Shown piece after piece: positions 7,882 through 15,608 of a DNA stretch of 36,316 nucleotides. The translations under genes were made by a program, and so were the position numbers. Source of the DNA: Desulfobacula sp. (GTDB lineage Bacteria > Desulfobacterota > Desulfobacteria > Desulfobacterales > Desulfobacteraceae); the NCBI GenBank assembly GCA_020048635.1, contig JAIFMF010000206.1, positions 1 to 36,316 on the forward strand, given 5' to 3'. How positions within the stretch are numbered: position 1 is the first letter of the stretch; each line of letters starts with the position of its first letter. The notes beneath the pieces were generated by a model, which worked only from the letters and a program-made list of their open reading frames with translations, was not told where the DNA came from and made no database searches.

Positions 7882-9351
7882 ATGGAAAATCAATATGATG
7901 TGATCGTCATCGGCGCTGGCGTGGTGGGAAACGCCATTGCCAGGGAATTATCCAAAACCTGCGTCAGTATAGCCGTCATTGAAAAAGAGCTGGATGTGTC
8001 CATGGGCACCAGCTCCAGAAACAGCGGGGTCATCCATTCGGGCATCCATTATAAGCCGGGCACCCTCCGGGCAACGCTCAATGTTCTGGGCAATTCCCTG
8101 ATGGCCGATCTTTGCCAGGACCTGAAAGTAAAGATTGATTATATCGGTAAGCTCACCGTGGCCCAGGATGAGGAAGAGGTCAAAAGTCTGTATATGCTGA
8201 AAGATCAGGGCGAGACCAACGGGGTTCCAGGCCTTGCAATTCTTGATCCGGATGCCATGGGAAAAATCCAGCCCAATGTGGGCGGCATCAAAGCCCTTCA
8301 TTCGCCGTCCACCGGAATCATCTGCCCCTATTCTTTCACCATTGCCCTGGCTGAAAACGCCCATGCCAACGGGTGCCGGTTTTATCTTGGCCATGAAGTG
8401 ACCTCCATTCAAAAAAAGGATGGCCGGTTTGAAATTGAAGCAGGAGGAAAAAAATTGACCTCCAGGATATTAATCAATTCTGCCGGGCTTTATTCTGCAG
8501 AAATCTGTCGCATGCTGGGCATTAACGAGTACACGATCTATCCCTGCCGGGGAGAATATCTGATCCTGGACAAACGCCTCAAGGGAGCGTTAAATCTCCT
8601 TGTCTATCCAGCTCCCCACGTGGGAAAGGCAGGGCTTGGCATCCACCTGACCAATACGGTTTCCGGCAATATCCTCATCGGCCCCAGCAATGAATACCGC
8701 CAAGACCCTGAGGACTATGCCTGCACCGCCGACATCATGGCCCGGTTGAGAAAGGAGGGCCATATCCTTTTGCCGGAGCTGAAAACAACGGATTTTATCC
8801 GGAGCTTTTCAGGATTAAGACCCAAGCAGACGCCTCCCGAAATCGGCGGGTTCAAGGATTTTGTCATTGAAAGCCGGGAGGATGTCAAAGGTTTTATCAA
8901 TCTTGTGGGCATTGAAAGCCCTGGACTGACTTCCTCGCCAGCCATAGCCCTCATGATCCGGGACATGGTGGAAAAGCTTTTGCCCCTGACCCCTAAAACC
9001 GATTTTAACGGTAGGCGCTCCGGAATGGCCGGTCATTTTCATGAACTCTCCGATGAAGAAAAGGCAGACCTTGTGGCGCAAAACCCGGATTACGGGGAAG
9101 TGGTCTGCCGGTGCGAACAGATTACCAAAAAAGAAGTGCTGGATGCCATTGAAAATCCTCTGGGCGTCAGGACCATCAACAGCATCAAATACCGGTCACG
9201 GGCCATGATGGGTCGATGCCAGGGCGGATTCTGCCTGCCAAGGATCGTCCAGATCCTGGAAAAGGAATTTGGATACAGACCTGAAGATTATCTTCTAAAA
9301 AACCGCACATCCCCCCTGTTTTTCGGGAAAATGCGTCAGGATATTAAATAA
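7882..9351 (+). CDS. FAD-dependent oxidoreductase of the GlpA/LhgO type with C-terminal [2Fe-2S] BFD-like domain
   Basis: 489 residues. The N-terminal FAD-binding Rossmann motif is VIVIGAGVVGNAIAREL, and the DAO-family segment GVIHSGIHYKPGTL resembles L-2-hydroxyglutarate oxidase and glycerol-3-phosphate dehydrogenase. The C-terminus has a bacterioferritin-associated-ferredoxin-like domain with Cys409, Cys411, Cys446 and Cys451 (CRC and GRCQGGFC), as in anaerobic GlpA. The substrate is therefore a hydroxy acid or polyol phosphate, not decided by sequence. It starts 11 bp after the dehydratase stop with AAAGG upstream, and ends 1 bp before the next ORF, so the genes are co-transcribed. Given the neighbours, 4-hydroxybutyrate or 2-hydroxyglutarate are candidate substrates, but this is inference. 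Confidence 0.85.
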   Translation: MENQYDVIVIGAGVVGNAIARELSKTCVSIAVIEKELDVSMGTSSRNSGVIHSGIHYKPGTLRATLNVLGNSLMADLCQDLKVKIDYIGKLTVAQDEEEVKSLYMLKDQGETNGVPGLAILDPDAMGKIQPNVGGIKALHSPSTGIICPYSFTIALAENAHANGCRFYLGHEVTSIQKKDGRFEIEAGGKKLTSRILINSAGLYSAEICRMLGINEYTIYPCRGEYLILDKRLKGALNLLVYPAPHVGKAGLGIHLTNTVSGNILIGPSNEYRQDPEDYACTADIMARLRKEGHILLPELKTTDFIRSFSGLRPKQTPPEIGGFKDFVIESREDVKGFINLVGIESPGLTSSPAIALMIRDMVEKLLPLTPKTDFNGRRSGMAGHFHELSDEEKADLVAQNPDYGEVVCRCEQITKKEVLDAIENPLGVRTINSIKYRSRAMMGRCQGGFCLPRIVQILEKEFGYRPEDYLLKNRTSPLFFGKMRQDIK

Positions 9352-9352
9352 G

Positions 9353-10597
9353 ATGCAAACCATCAAACGAGATCTGGTCATTATCGGCGGCGGCCCGGCC
9401 GGGCTTGCTGCTGCGGTTTCAGCCAGAAAAAGCGGGCTTGACGACATCCTTTTGATCGAAAGGGACAGAATCCTGGGCGGAATTTTAAACCAGTGCATTC
9501 ATGACGGTTTCGGACTTCATACCTTTAAAGAAGCCCTGACCGGGCCTGAATATGCCCAGCGGTTTATCAATGAATTCCAAAGCCTTGGCATTGAAGCCAT
9601 GCTGGAAACCATCGTGCTGTCCCTGGATAAGGACAGGGCCCTCACGGTCAGTTCAAAAAAAGGATTTTTGAAAATCCAGGCAGGAGCCGTGATCCTGGCC
9701 ATGGGATGCCGGGAACGCACTGCAGGCGCCATATCCCTTCCGGGCACCCGGCCATCCGGTGTCTATACCGCAGGTGCGGCCCAAAATTTTGTCAACCTGC
9801 AGAACATCATGATCGGAAAACACATCGTTATTTTAGGGTCCGGAGATATCGGCCTGATCATGGCCCGGCGCATGACCCTGGAAGGCGCCAAGGTCGAGGC
9901 CGTGTTCGAGCTTCTGCCCACGCCCAGCGGTCTTGCCCGGAATGTCCAGCAATGCCTCAACGATTACAATATCCCCCTGTTCTTAAGCACTTCTGTGTTT
10001 GAACTGCATGGAAAAGACCGGCTCACCGGCGTCACAGTTGCTACGGTGGATGAACGCTTTCAAATGATCCCTGAAACCAGACGGTTCGTCCCCTGCGACA
10101 CCCTTTTATTATCCGTGGGCCTGATTCCTGAAAATGAACTGTCTCTCAATGCCGGTGTCCGGCTTGAACCTGCCACCAGCGGGGCGAGCGTGGATGATCA
10201 GTTCATGACCAGCAGTCCGGGAATTTTTTCCTGCGGCAATGTCCTCCATGTGCATGACCTGGTGGATCATGTGTCCGAAGAAGCAGCACTTGTGGGCCGA
10301 TCTGTGGTTGATTTTCTTTCCGGCCGGACCCTTTCGACCTTACCCGCTCGCATCCCCATGGTCACGGGAAAAGATGTCCGGTATGTCCTGCCCCAGAACA
10401 TCAGTGGGAAAGAGGATGTCACCCTATCCTTGCGGGTGACGCGACCCATGAGAAACGCTTCCGTCCTGGTAACGGACAGGGGCAGGAAAGTCGCAAGAAA
10501 AAAATTGATCCGGCTCCACCCGGCTGAAATGATCCGGATCAAGGTCAAGGCCAAAGATATTGAAACTGCGGAAAAATTGGAGGTGAGTGTCCAATGA
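9353..10597 (+). CDS. FAD/NAD(P)-binding oxidoreductase (Pyr_redox_2), GlpA-partner type
   Basis: 414 residues with two Rossmann motifs: DLVIIGGGPAGLAAAVSA for FAD at the N-terminus, and IVILGSGDIGLIMARRM near residue 160 for NAD(P). No redox-active CxxC of the thioredoxin reductase or lipoamide dehydrogenase kind is visible. GGILNQCIHDGFGLHTF near residue 43 is characteristic of the flavoprotein that accompanies GlpA-like and DUF1667 proteins. It probably passes electrons between its partner and NAD(P)H. ATG at 9353 lies one base after the previous stop, and the 3' end overlaps the DUF1667 gene by 4 bp, so the three products are likely made together and may form a complex. Confidence 0.85.
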   Translation: MQTIKRDLVIIGGGPAGLAAAVSARKSGLDDILLIERDRILGGILNQCIHDGFGLHTFKEALTGPEYAQRFINEFQSLGIEAMLETIVLSLDKDRALTVSSKKGFLKIQAGAVILAMGCRERTAGAISLPGTRPSGVYTAGAAQNFVNLQNIMIGKHIVILGSGDIGLIMARRMTLEGAKVEAVFELLPTPSGLARNVQQCLNDYNIPLFLSTSVFELHGKDRLTGVTVATVDERFQMIPETRRFVPCDTLLLSVGLIPENELSLNAGVRLEPATSGASVDDQFMTSSPGIFSCGNVLHVHDLVDHVSEEAALVGRSVVDFLSGRTLSTLPARIPMVTGKDVRYVLPQNISGKEDVTLSLRVTRPMRNASVLVTDRGRKVARKKLIRLHPAEMIRIKVKAKDIETAEKLEVSVQ

Positions 10598-10971
10598 AAA
10601 AAAAGAACCTGGTCTGTATTGTCTGCCCCAACGGCTGCGATGCCGAAGTCCTGATGGAAGACGGCTCTGAAATCAAAATCCTGTCGATTGACGGGTGTAC
10701 CTGCGACAAAGGCAAAGAATGGGTTGAACAGGAACTCACCCATCCCATGCGGACCATTGCCTCGGGTATCCCGGTGGAACAGGGCGATTTCAAGCTGGTT
10801 AGCGTCCGGACTGACGCCCCCATCCCCCTGGGAAAAATATTCGACGTCATGACCGTCATCAAACGCAGGCGAGTCAAAGCCCCCGTAAACATCGGGGATA
10901 TCCTGGTCCCAAACCCGGCCGGGACAGCCTGCAATATAATTGCCACAAGGAATGTTAAGTTTACAGAGTAG
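10594..10971 (+). CDS. DUF1667 protein, cysteine-rich partner of the oxidoreductase pair
   Basis: A 125-residue protein. Cysteines cluster at the N-terminus (CIVCPNGC, then CTCDKG), and the rest follows the DUF1667 pattern (HPMRTIASGIPV, LVSVRTDAPIPLGKIFDVM, NIGDILVPNPAGTACNIIATRN). The cysteines probably bind an Fe-S cluster. It overlaps the preceding gene by ATGA, the classic sign of translational coupling. In Firmicutes and other anaerobes, the same trio of GlpA-like, Pyr_redox_2 and DUF1667 genes recurs, so it is likely the third subunit of an electron-transfer oxidoreductase. It has no membrane segment, unlike GlpC. Confidence 0.85.
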   Translation: MKKKNLVCIVCPNGCDAEVLMEDGSEIKILSIDGCTCDKGKEWVEQELTHPMRTIASGIPVEQGDFKLVSVRTDAPIPLGKIFDVMTVIKRRRVKAPVNIGDILVPNPAGTACNIIATRNVKFTE

Positions 10972-11011
10972 TCTGTGATCCCATGGGGCTGCTTCAATAA
11001 GGTATGATCAT

Positions 11012-13087
11012 ATGGATATAAAGACAAAATCGACCTATAATTGTCTATTCCACCCGGAAAGCATAGCGGTCATCGGGGCTGGCAATAATATTTTAAAACC
11101 AGGCGGCCGGGTGTTTTTCAATATCCGGGAGAACGGGTACGCAGGCAACCTCTGGGCCGTCAACCCCAAAACCGAAGCTGTCCAGGACAGGCCTACCTTC
11201 AAGACCATCGAAGATCTTCCCGGCCCGCCGGATCTGGCCATCATGGCCATCCCGTCCGGGTCCGTCATCCCGGCCATGCAATCCCTTGCAAAAAAGGGCG
11301 CCGGAGCCGTCATTGTTCTCACATCCGGGTTTGGTGAAAAAAATGCCCAGGGAAAAGCGCTTGAGCAGGAAATGCTGGCCATCGGAAAATCAACTGGTAT
11401 GGATATCATCGGCCCCAACTGTTCCGGTTTTATGACCCGTTCCTACAAGGGAAAATTTGCCGGAATTCTTCCCGCCCGTCCTGGCCGAGTTGTGGATATC
11501 ATCAGCGGGTCCGGGGCTACCGTTGACTATATCATGGAGATGGCAGATGGTCGCGGGCTTTCTTTCGGGACCGCCGTCAACCTGGGAAATTCCATCCAAT
11601 ACGGTGTTGAAGATCTGATCAAAATGTATGATGAACATTACGGACCTGAAGACGGGAAAGTCCTTCTGGTGTATCTGGAATCTGTCCGGAAACCCTCTCT
11701 TTTGCTTCATCATGCAAAAAGCCTCAAGAAAAAAGGATGTACCGTCATTGCGGTCAAATCCGGAAACACACCGACCGGTCACAAGGCAGCGGCCAGCCAT
11801 ACCGGGGCCATGGCAAACAGGGACTCAGCCGTTCAGGCCTTAATGGACAAGGCCGGTATCATCCGGGTAAAAAGCAAGGCTGAAATGATCGATACAGCCT
11901 GCGCTGTTGTGGCCTGCAGAGGAAAGCTCAGCAACGGCAATGTCTGCGTGCTGACCGATGCCGGAGGCCCAGGCGTCATGATGACTGATGAAATCTTCAG
12001 ACAGGGCCTGTCGATGGCCCGGTTTAAACCCTCCACCCTGAAGCGGCTGGAACATATCCTGCCGCCTGAAGCCGCCTTTGCCAATCCCATTGACTGCGGC
12101 GCCAGCCGGAATGAGCACACCATTGAAGACATCATCTCCCTGATGGGAGAAGAGGAAAAGGGAAACATAGACGTCATTGCCGTGATCATCGGCAATTCCC
12201 TCCTGTCGGACAACGCCCCCATCTATGAAGCCATTGCCCGCGCCATGAAAGAAAGCCCCATACCCGTGGTGCCGGTATTTACCTCTTTAACAACCGCCGG
12301 TGATCTGATCAGCCGGTTTACAGACTCAGGGTCTGTCTTTTTCAATGACGAAGTGACCCTGGCCGCTTCCCTTTCCCGGGTCATATCCCGGTCCGGGCTT
12401 GAACCGGAAGACTCCTCGATTTCGGGGTATGACAAGGCTGCTGCTGCATTCGTGCTGGAAGGTAAACGCCAGGTCCTTTCGCCGGGCGATGTCCAAACGC
12501 TGCTCAAAGCCGCCGGGTTCCGACAGGTTTCCCAGCTCATTATCAAAAACAGGGCAGATGTATTGACGGCTCTCAAAGACCATAATTTCCCCATTGCCGC
12601 CAAGGTCGCAGGACCCCTTCACAAAACTGATGTGGGGGGCGTTCGGTTGAATGTACCGGGGCCTGCCGAAGCCCTGGCCGTCTTTGACGATATGATGGTC
12701 ATAGACGGCGCCCAGGGCATCCTGGTCCAGCCCATGGTGACCGGAACGGAAATGATCCTGGGCATCAGCCGGGAAGAAGGATTCGGCCACCTGGTCATGT
12801 TCGGGCTGGGCGGGATTTTCACGGAGGCGCTCAAGGATGTGAGCTTTGGTCTGGCTCCCTTGACCCCGACCGAGAGCATGGACATGGTCCGGGGAATCAA
12901 AGGAGTTTCCATCCTTTCAGGCATCCGGGGCCAAAACGGAGTATCCCTTGAGACCGTAGCTGACTGTCTTCAGCGTCTCAGCCTCCTGGCAACGGATTTT
13001 CCACAAATCAAGGAAATGGATATCAATCCTTTGAAAGGCAGCGGCGAAGCTCTCTTTGCCGTGGATGCCCGGATCATCCTGGATTAG
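11012..13087 (+). CDS. ADP-forming acyl-CoA synthetase, fused alpha-beta (NDP-forming)
   Basis: 691 residues in the order CoA-binding domain (HPESIAVIGAGNNILKPGG), ligase domains, then C-terminal ATP-grasp (FPIAAKVAGPLHKTDVGGV, then ILVQPMVTGTEMILG). The phosphohistidine is His263 in AASHTGAMA. Such enzymes interconvert acid + CoA + ATP with acyl-CoA + ADP + Pi, so activation costs one phosphate bond, not two. Thaumarchaeota use this enzyme type as 4-hydroxybutyryl-CoA synthetase, encoded beside their dehydratase (Nitrosopumilus maritimus), so 4-hydroxybutyrate is the likely substrate here too; acetate or other acids remain possible. It is the last gene of the cluster, 40 bp after the DUF1667 gene. 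A short hairpin (CGGCT-AAA-AGCCG) follows the stop but has no T-run. Confidence 0.88.
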   Translation: MDIKTKSTYNCLFHPESIAVIGAGNNILKPGGRVFFNIRENGYAGNLWAVNPKTEAVQDRPTFKTIEDLPGPPDLAIMAIPSGSVIPAMQSLAKKGAGAVIVLTSGFGEKNAQGKALEQEMLAIGKSTGMDIIGPNCSGFMTRSYKGKFAGILPARPGRVVDIISGSGATVDYIMEMADGRGLSFGTAVNLGNSIQYGVEDLIKMYDEHYGPEDGKVLLVYLESVRKPSLLLHHAKSLKKKGCTVIAVKSGNTPTGHKAAASHTGAMANRDSAVQALMDKAGIIRVKSKAEMIDTACAVVACRGKLSNGNVCVLTDAGGPGVMMTDEIFRQGLSMARFKPSTLKRLEHILPPEAAFANPIDCGASRNEHTIEDIISLMGEEEKGNIDVIAVIIGNSLLSDNAPIYEAIARAMKESPIPVVPVFTSLTTAGDLISRFTDSGSVFFNDEVTLAASLSRVISRSGLEPEDSSISGYDKAAAAFVLEGKRQVLSPGDVQTLLKAAGFRQVSQLIIKNRADVLTALKDHNFPIAAKVAGPLHKTDVGGVRLNVPGPAEALAVFDDMMVIDGAQGILVQPMVTGTEMILGISREEGFGHLVMFGLGGIFTEALKDVSFGLAPLTPTESMDMVRGIKGVSILSGIRGQNGVSLETVADCLQRLSLLATDFPQIKEMDINPLKGSGEALFAVDARIILD

Positions 13088-13125
13088 CGGCTAAAAGCCG
13101 ACCGAACGAGGACCAGAAAAAAACA

Positions 13126-13677
13126 CTAGTTTTTTAAAGGCATCACTAAGTAAATCTTATTCTGCGGACCAGGTTCGTATGTGGCTATCCTGCTCCAAAG
13201 CTTCTCGAATTCGATGTAGGGAATCTCATGATTTGGGCCAAGACGGCTAGGGTCGTTTATGATAAAAGCACCTCTTTTATCGCTATATCCGATTACTACC
13301 CTGTTATGGCCAGTATTATCTTTTAAGGTGAACTTCAAATAGGTTGAGTCAACCGTAACTGCACATTGACGGCAGAAGGCGGACAATTGTTTCTTCAGAA
13401 CAGCGGGGCCAATTTTCACATCTGCTGCCAGGCCTTCCCAATGTCTTGCCTTTATCCATCCGGGTCTGTTTTCTCCCCCGATTTTCATGGCCAGACGTTT
13501 GGTCAAGCCTTCATACATATCGGTGCAAAGCAGGGGCAGGGAAATAGATAAAGGGAACGCATCCGGCGCATCAAGCCAGTTTTTAGAATATTGGAATGAA
13601 AATGATCGGTTATGATCCAGATCCAGCTTGATGATACCGACCAGGGTTTGTTCAAAAAAAACATTCAAACTTTCCAT
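13126..13677 (-). pseudogene. hipA remnant joined to a C39-like peptidase tail
   Basis: An open frame of 183 residues that looks like a patchwork. Residues 1-50 resemble the HipA N-terminal subdomain (VFFEQTLVGIIKLDL, then FPLSISLPL). Residues 60-100 resemble the distal part of HipA (RLAMKIGGENR, ARHWEGLA). The kinase core of an approximately 430-residue HipA is missing between them. Residues 120-182 instead resemble the C-terminal half of a papain-like/C39 peptidase: GHNRVVIGY around a candidate catalytic His124, then FIINDPSRLGPN. The catalytic cysteine domain is absent. It starts 2 bp after the hipB-like stop. I read it as a decayed toxin gene rearranged with another gene, so no toxin activity is expected, but a functional small protein cannot be excluded. 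Confidence 0.6.
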
Positions 13678-13679
13678 GG

Positions 13680-13922
13680 TCAGCTATCGCCCCGTTTCAC
13701 CAGGTACAGCTCAAGGCCAAGTCCTTTCAATACTTCAAAGATCTTGCCGATTTGAGCGGTAGCTTTACCTTTTTCAAGCTCCAATACAAATTTTCTGCCG
13801 ACATCGGTAAATTCGGATATTTCTTTCTGAGTCAGGTTCAGATGTTTACGTTCCTTGAGAATATATTGGCCCAGTTCTTCAGGATTGTTGATTTTTATTG
13901 AAGGTTTCAATTGATCTCCCAC
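13680..13922 (-). CDS. HipB-type XRE antitoxin/repressor
   Basis: An 80-residue helix-turn-helix protein. Residues 15-70 hold an XRE/Cro HTH (LGQYILKERKHLNLTQKEIS, then FVLELEKGKATAQIGKIFEV), and the tail LGLELYLVKRG is usual for HipB-like proteins. It would bind the upstream repeats at 13927-14050 to autoregulate the pair. It precedes the hipA remnant by 2 bp, the canonical hipB-hipA order. With the toxin broken, it may survive as an orphan repressor. Confidence 0.8.
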   Translation of the reverse strand: MGDQLKPSIKINNPEELGQYILKERKHLNLTQKEISEFTDVGRKFVLELEKGKATAQIGKIFEVLKGLGLELYLVKRGDS

Positions 13923-13926
13923 ATAA

Positions 13927-14050
13927 AAGTTTCCGATCAGGGATTTTTAGCATTCTTTCCAATAAAACACAACGATAAGTTTCCGATCAGGGACTTTTTG
14001 TGGTTTCAAGTGCTGATGAAGCCGAAATATAACCGATCAGGGACTGATCC
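13927..14050. repeat. Three direct repeats, 50-bp period, upstream of the hipB-like gene
   Basis: An 11-bp core CCGATCAGGGA occurs at 13933-13943, 13983-13993 and 14033-14043, each exactly 50 bp from the next. Copies one and two extend to AAGTTTCCGATCAGGGAnTT. Each unit has a TCC-N6-GGA-like symmetry (copy three has CCGATCAGGGA), and copy three adds a perfect inverted repeat, GATCAG-GGA-CTGATC (14035-14049). E. coli HipB operators are TATCC-N8-GGATA, so these are likely operators of the adjacent antitoxin with a shorter spacer. The rest of this 165-bp gap holds nothing else I recognise. Confidence 0.6.
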
Positions 14051-14087
14051 TTAACCCTGTACGTTTTTCCGGCTCATGAATTTGCCA

Positions 14088-14840
14088 TTACCCGGCCCGA
14101 CCGGTGATATAATCTTCGGTCTGTTTTTGACCGGGACGGCTGAAAATTTTTTCAGTGGCATCAAACTCCACCAATTTTCCCAGCCAGAAAAAGCCGGTAA
14201 AATTGGAGACACGGGCGGCCTGATGCATGCTGTGGGTCACGATCACGATGGTATAATGTTCCTGCAATGATTCTATCAACTCTTCAACATGCCCTGTGGC
14301 AATGGGGTCGAGGGCAGAGCAGGGTTCATCCATTAAAATGACTTCAGGCTTTACGGCAATGGCCCTGGCAATACAAAGCCGCTGCTGCTGCCCCAGAGAA
14401 AGATGAAGGGCATCCTGATGAAGCTTGTCCTTTACCTTATCCCAGAGCGCTGCACCGCGCAGGCTTTGTTCCACCATATCGTCCAAAGCACTTCCTTTGG
14501 CAAGGCCGAGCATTCTCGGTCCAAAGGAGACATTGTTGAAAATGGACTGGGGAAAAGGGTTGGGGCGCTGAAACACCATGCCCACGCGCTGGCGCAAAGT
14601 CACCACATCGCTGCCTGGAGCATAAATATTCACACCGTCCAGGAGAATTTCACCTTCCGCCCGGGTATTGCGGATGGTATCGTTCATCCGGTTGAGACAG
14701 CGCAGGAAGGTTGATTTACCGCATCCGGAAGGGCCGATCAGAGCGGTCACCCGGTGTTCGGCAATGGACATGGAGGTATCTGCCAGGGCAATATGATCCC
14801 CGTAATAGAAATTAAGGTGGTTGACGACTATTTTTTCCAT
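14088..14840 (-). CDS. pstB: Phosphate ABC transporter ATPase PstB
   Basis: A 250-residue ATPase powering the high-affinity phosphate importer. Walker A is GPSGCGKST (residue ~36), the Q-loop is [10 protein letters not shown], the signature is LSLGQQQR (LSGGQ in most homologues), Walker B is VILMDEP, and the C-terminus [10 protein letters not shown] is typical of PstB. It is the last gene of a pstS-C-A-B-B operon, 9 bp from the previous ATPase gene. This copy retains all catalytic motifs. Confidence 0.93.
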   Translation of the reverse strand: MEKIVVNHLNFYYGDHIALADTSMSIAEHRVTALIGPSGCGKSTFLRCLNRMNDTIRNTRAEGEILLDGVNIYAPGSDVVTLRQRVGMVFQRPNPFPQSIFNNVSFGPRMLGLAKGSALDDMVEQSLRGAALWDKVKDKLHQDALHLSLGQQQRLCIARAIAVKPEVILMDEPCSALDPIATGHVEELIESLQEHYTIVIVTHSMHQAARVSNFTGFFWLGKLVEFDATEKIFSRPGQKQTEDYITGRAG

Positions 14841-14849
14841 GGGAAAATC

Positions 14850-15608
14850 CTATCCGAATCTACCGGTGACATATTCTTCAGTCCGTTTGTTTCGCGGGGC
14901 GGTAAAGATCTTTGATCCCTCGCCATACTCGATGAGCTCGCCCATGAGAAAAAAAGCGGCATAATCCGCCAGCCGGGCCGCCTGCTGGGTACTGTGGGGA
15001 ACGATGACAATGGTGTACTGGGATTTGAGTTCGAAGAGCGACTCCTCCACCTTTCGGGTGGAAATGGGATCAAGTCCCGAGGTGGGTTCATCCAGCAGCA
15101 ACACCTCCGGTTCCAAGGCAAGGCTTCGGGCGATGCAGAGGCGCTGCTGCTGCCCGCCTGAAAGCTGGACTGCGGGATGATCAAGGCGATCCTTTACCTC
15201 GTCCCACAGTGCTGCCTGGTTGAGGCTGCGCTCCAGAGCGGTGTCTTTTTGCATTTTATCGGTAATCCCGGCAAGCTTTAATCCATACAGAACGTTTTCC
15301 CGGATGGTTCCGGGCAAGGGCAGCGGCAGGGCAAACACCATTCCGATCCTGCGCCGCAGTGCAGCTACGTCAGTCCCACCGGCATAGATATCCTGCCCGT
15401 CCACCAGAACCCGTCCGCTCATGCGGGTACCTTCCACGAGATCGTTCAGCCGGTTGATCATTCGTAATATGGTGGTTTTGCTGCCTCCGGCCGGCCCAAA
15501 CAGGACCGTGATAGTGTTGGCCATGATATCAAAGGAAATATCCTTCAAAACTTCTTTGCCGCCATAGGCATAGGTCACTTTTTCGATGCGGATCTTGGGC
15601 TCTACCAC
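14850..15608 (-). CDS. Second PstB-like ATPase with altered Walker A and Q-loop
   Basis: A 252-residue paralogue of the adjacent PstB, ending in the PstB-like RTEEYVTGRFG. The nucleotide site is unusual: Walker A reads GPAGGSKTT, with Ser where the consensus GxxGxGK has Gly, and the Q-loop glutamine region [10 protein letters not shown] is MVFALPLPLP. The signature LSGGQQQR, Walker B VLLLDEP and the switch His (VPHSTQQAAR) are intact. It sits between pstA and the canonical pstB and overlaps pstA by 7 bp. I infer a heterodimeric Pst transporter with one canonical and one degenerate ATP site. Confidence 0.88.
   Translation of the reverse strand: MVEPKIRIEKVTYAYGGKEVLKDISFDIMANTITVLFGPAGGSKTTILRMINRLNDLVEGTRMSGRVLVDGQDIYAGGTDVAALRRRIGMVFALPLPLPGTIRENVLYGLKLAGITDKMQKDTALERSLNQAALWDEVKDRLDHPAVQLSGGQQQRLCIARSLALEPEVLLLDEPTSGLDPISTRKVEESLFELKSQYTIVIVPHSTQQAARLADYAAFFLMGELIEYGEGSKIFTAPRNKRTEEYVTGRFG

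Noticed and set aside
13927..14050. CRISPR-like array
   Set aside because: Only three units of 11-17 bp with long, unequal-content gaps and no cas genes; better read as operators.
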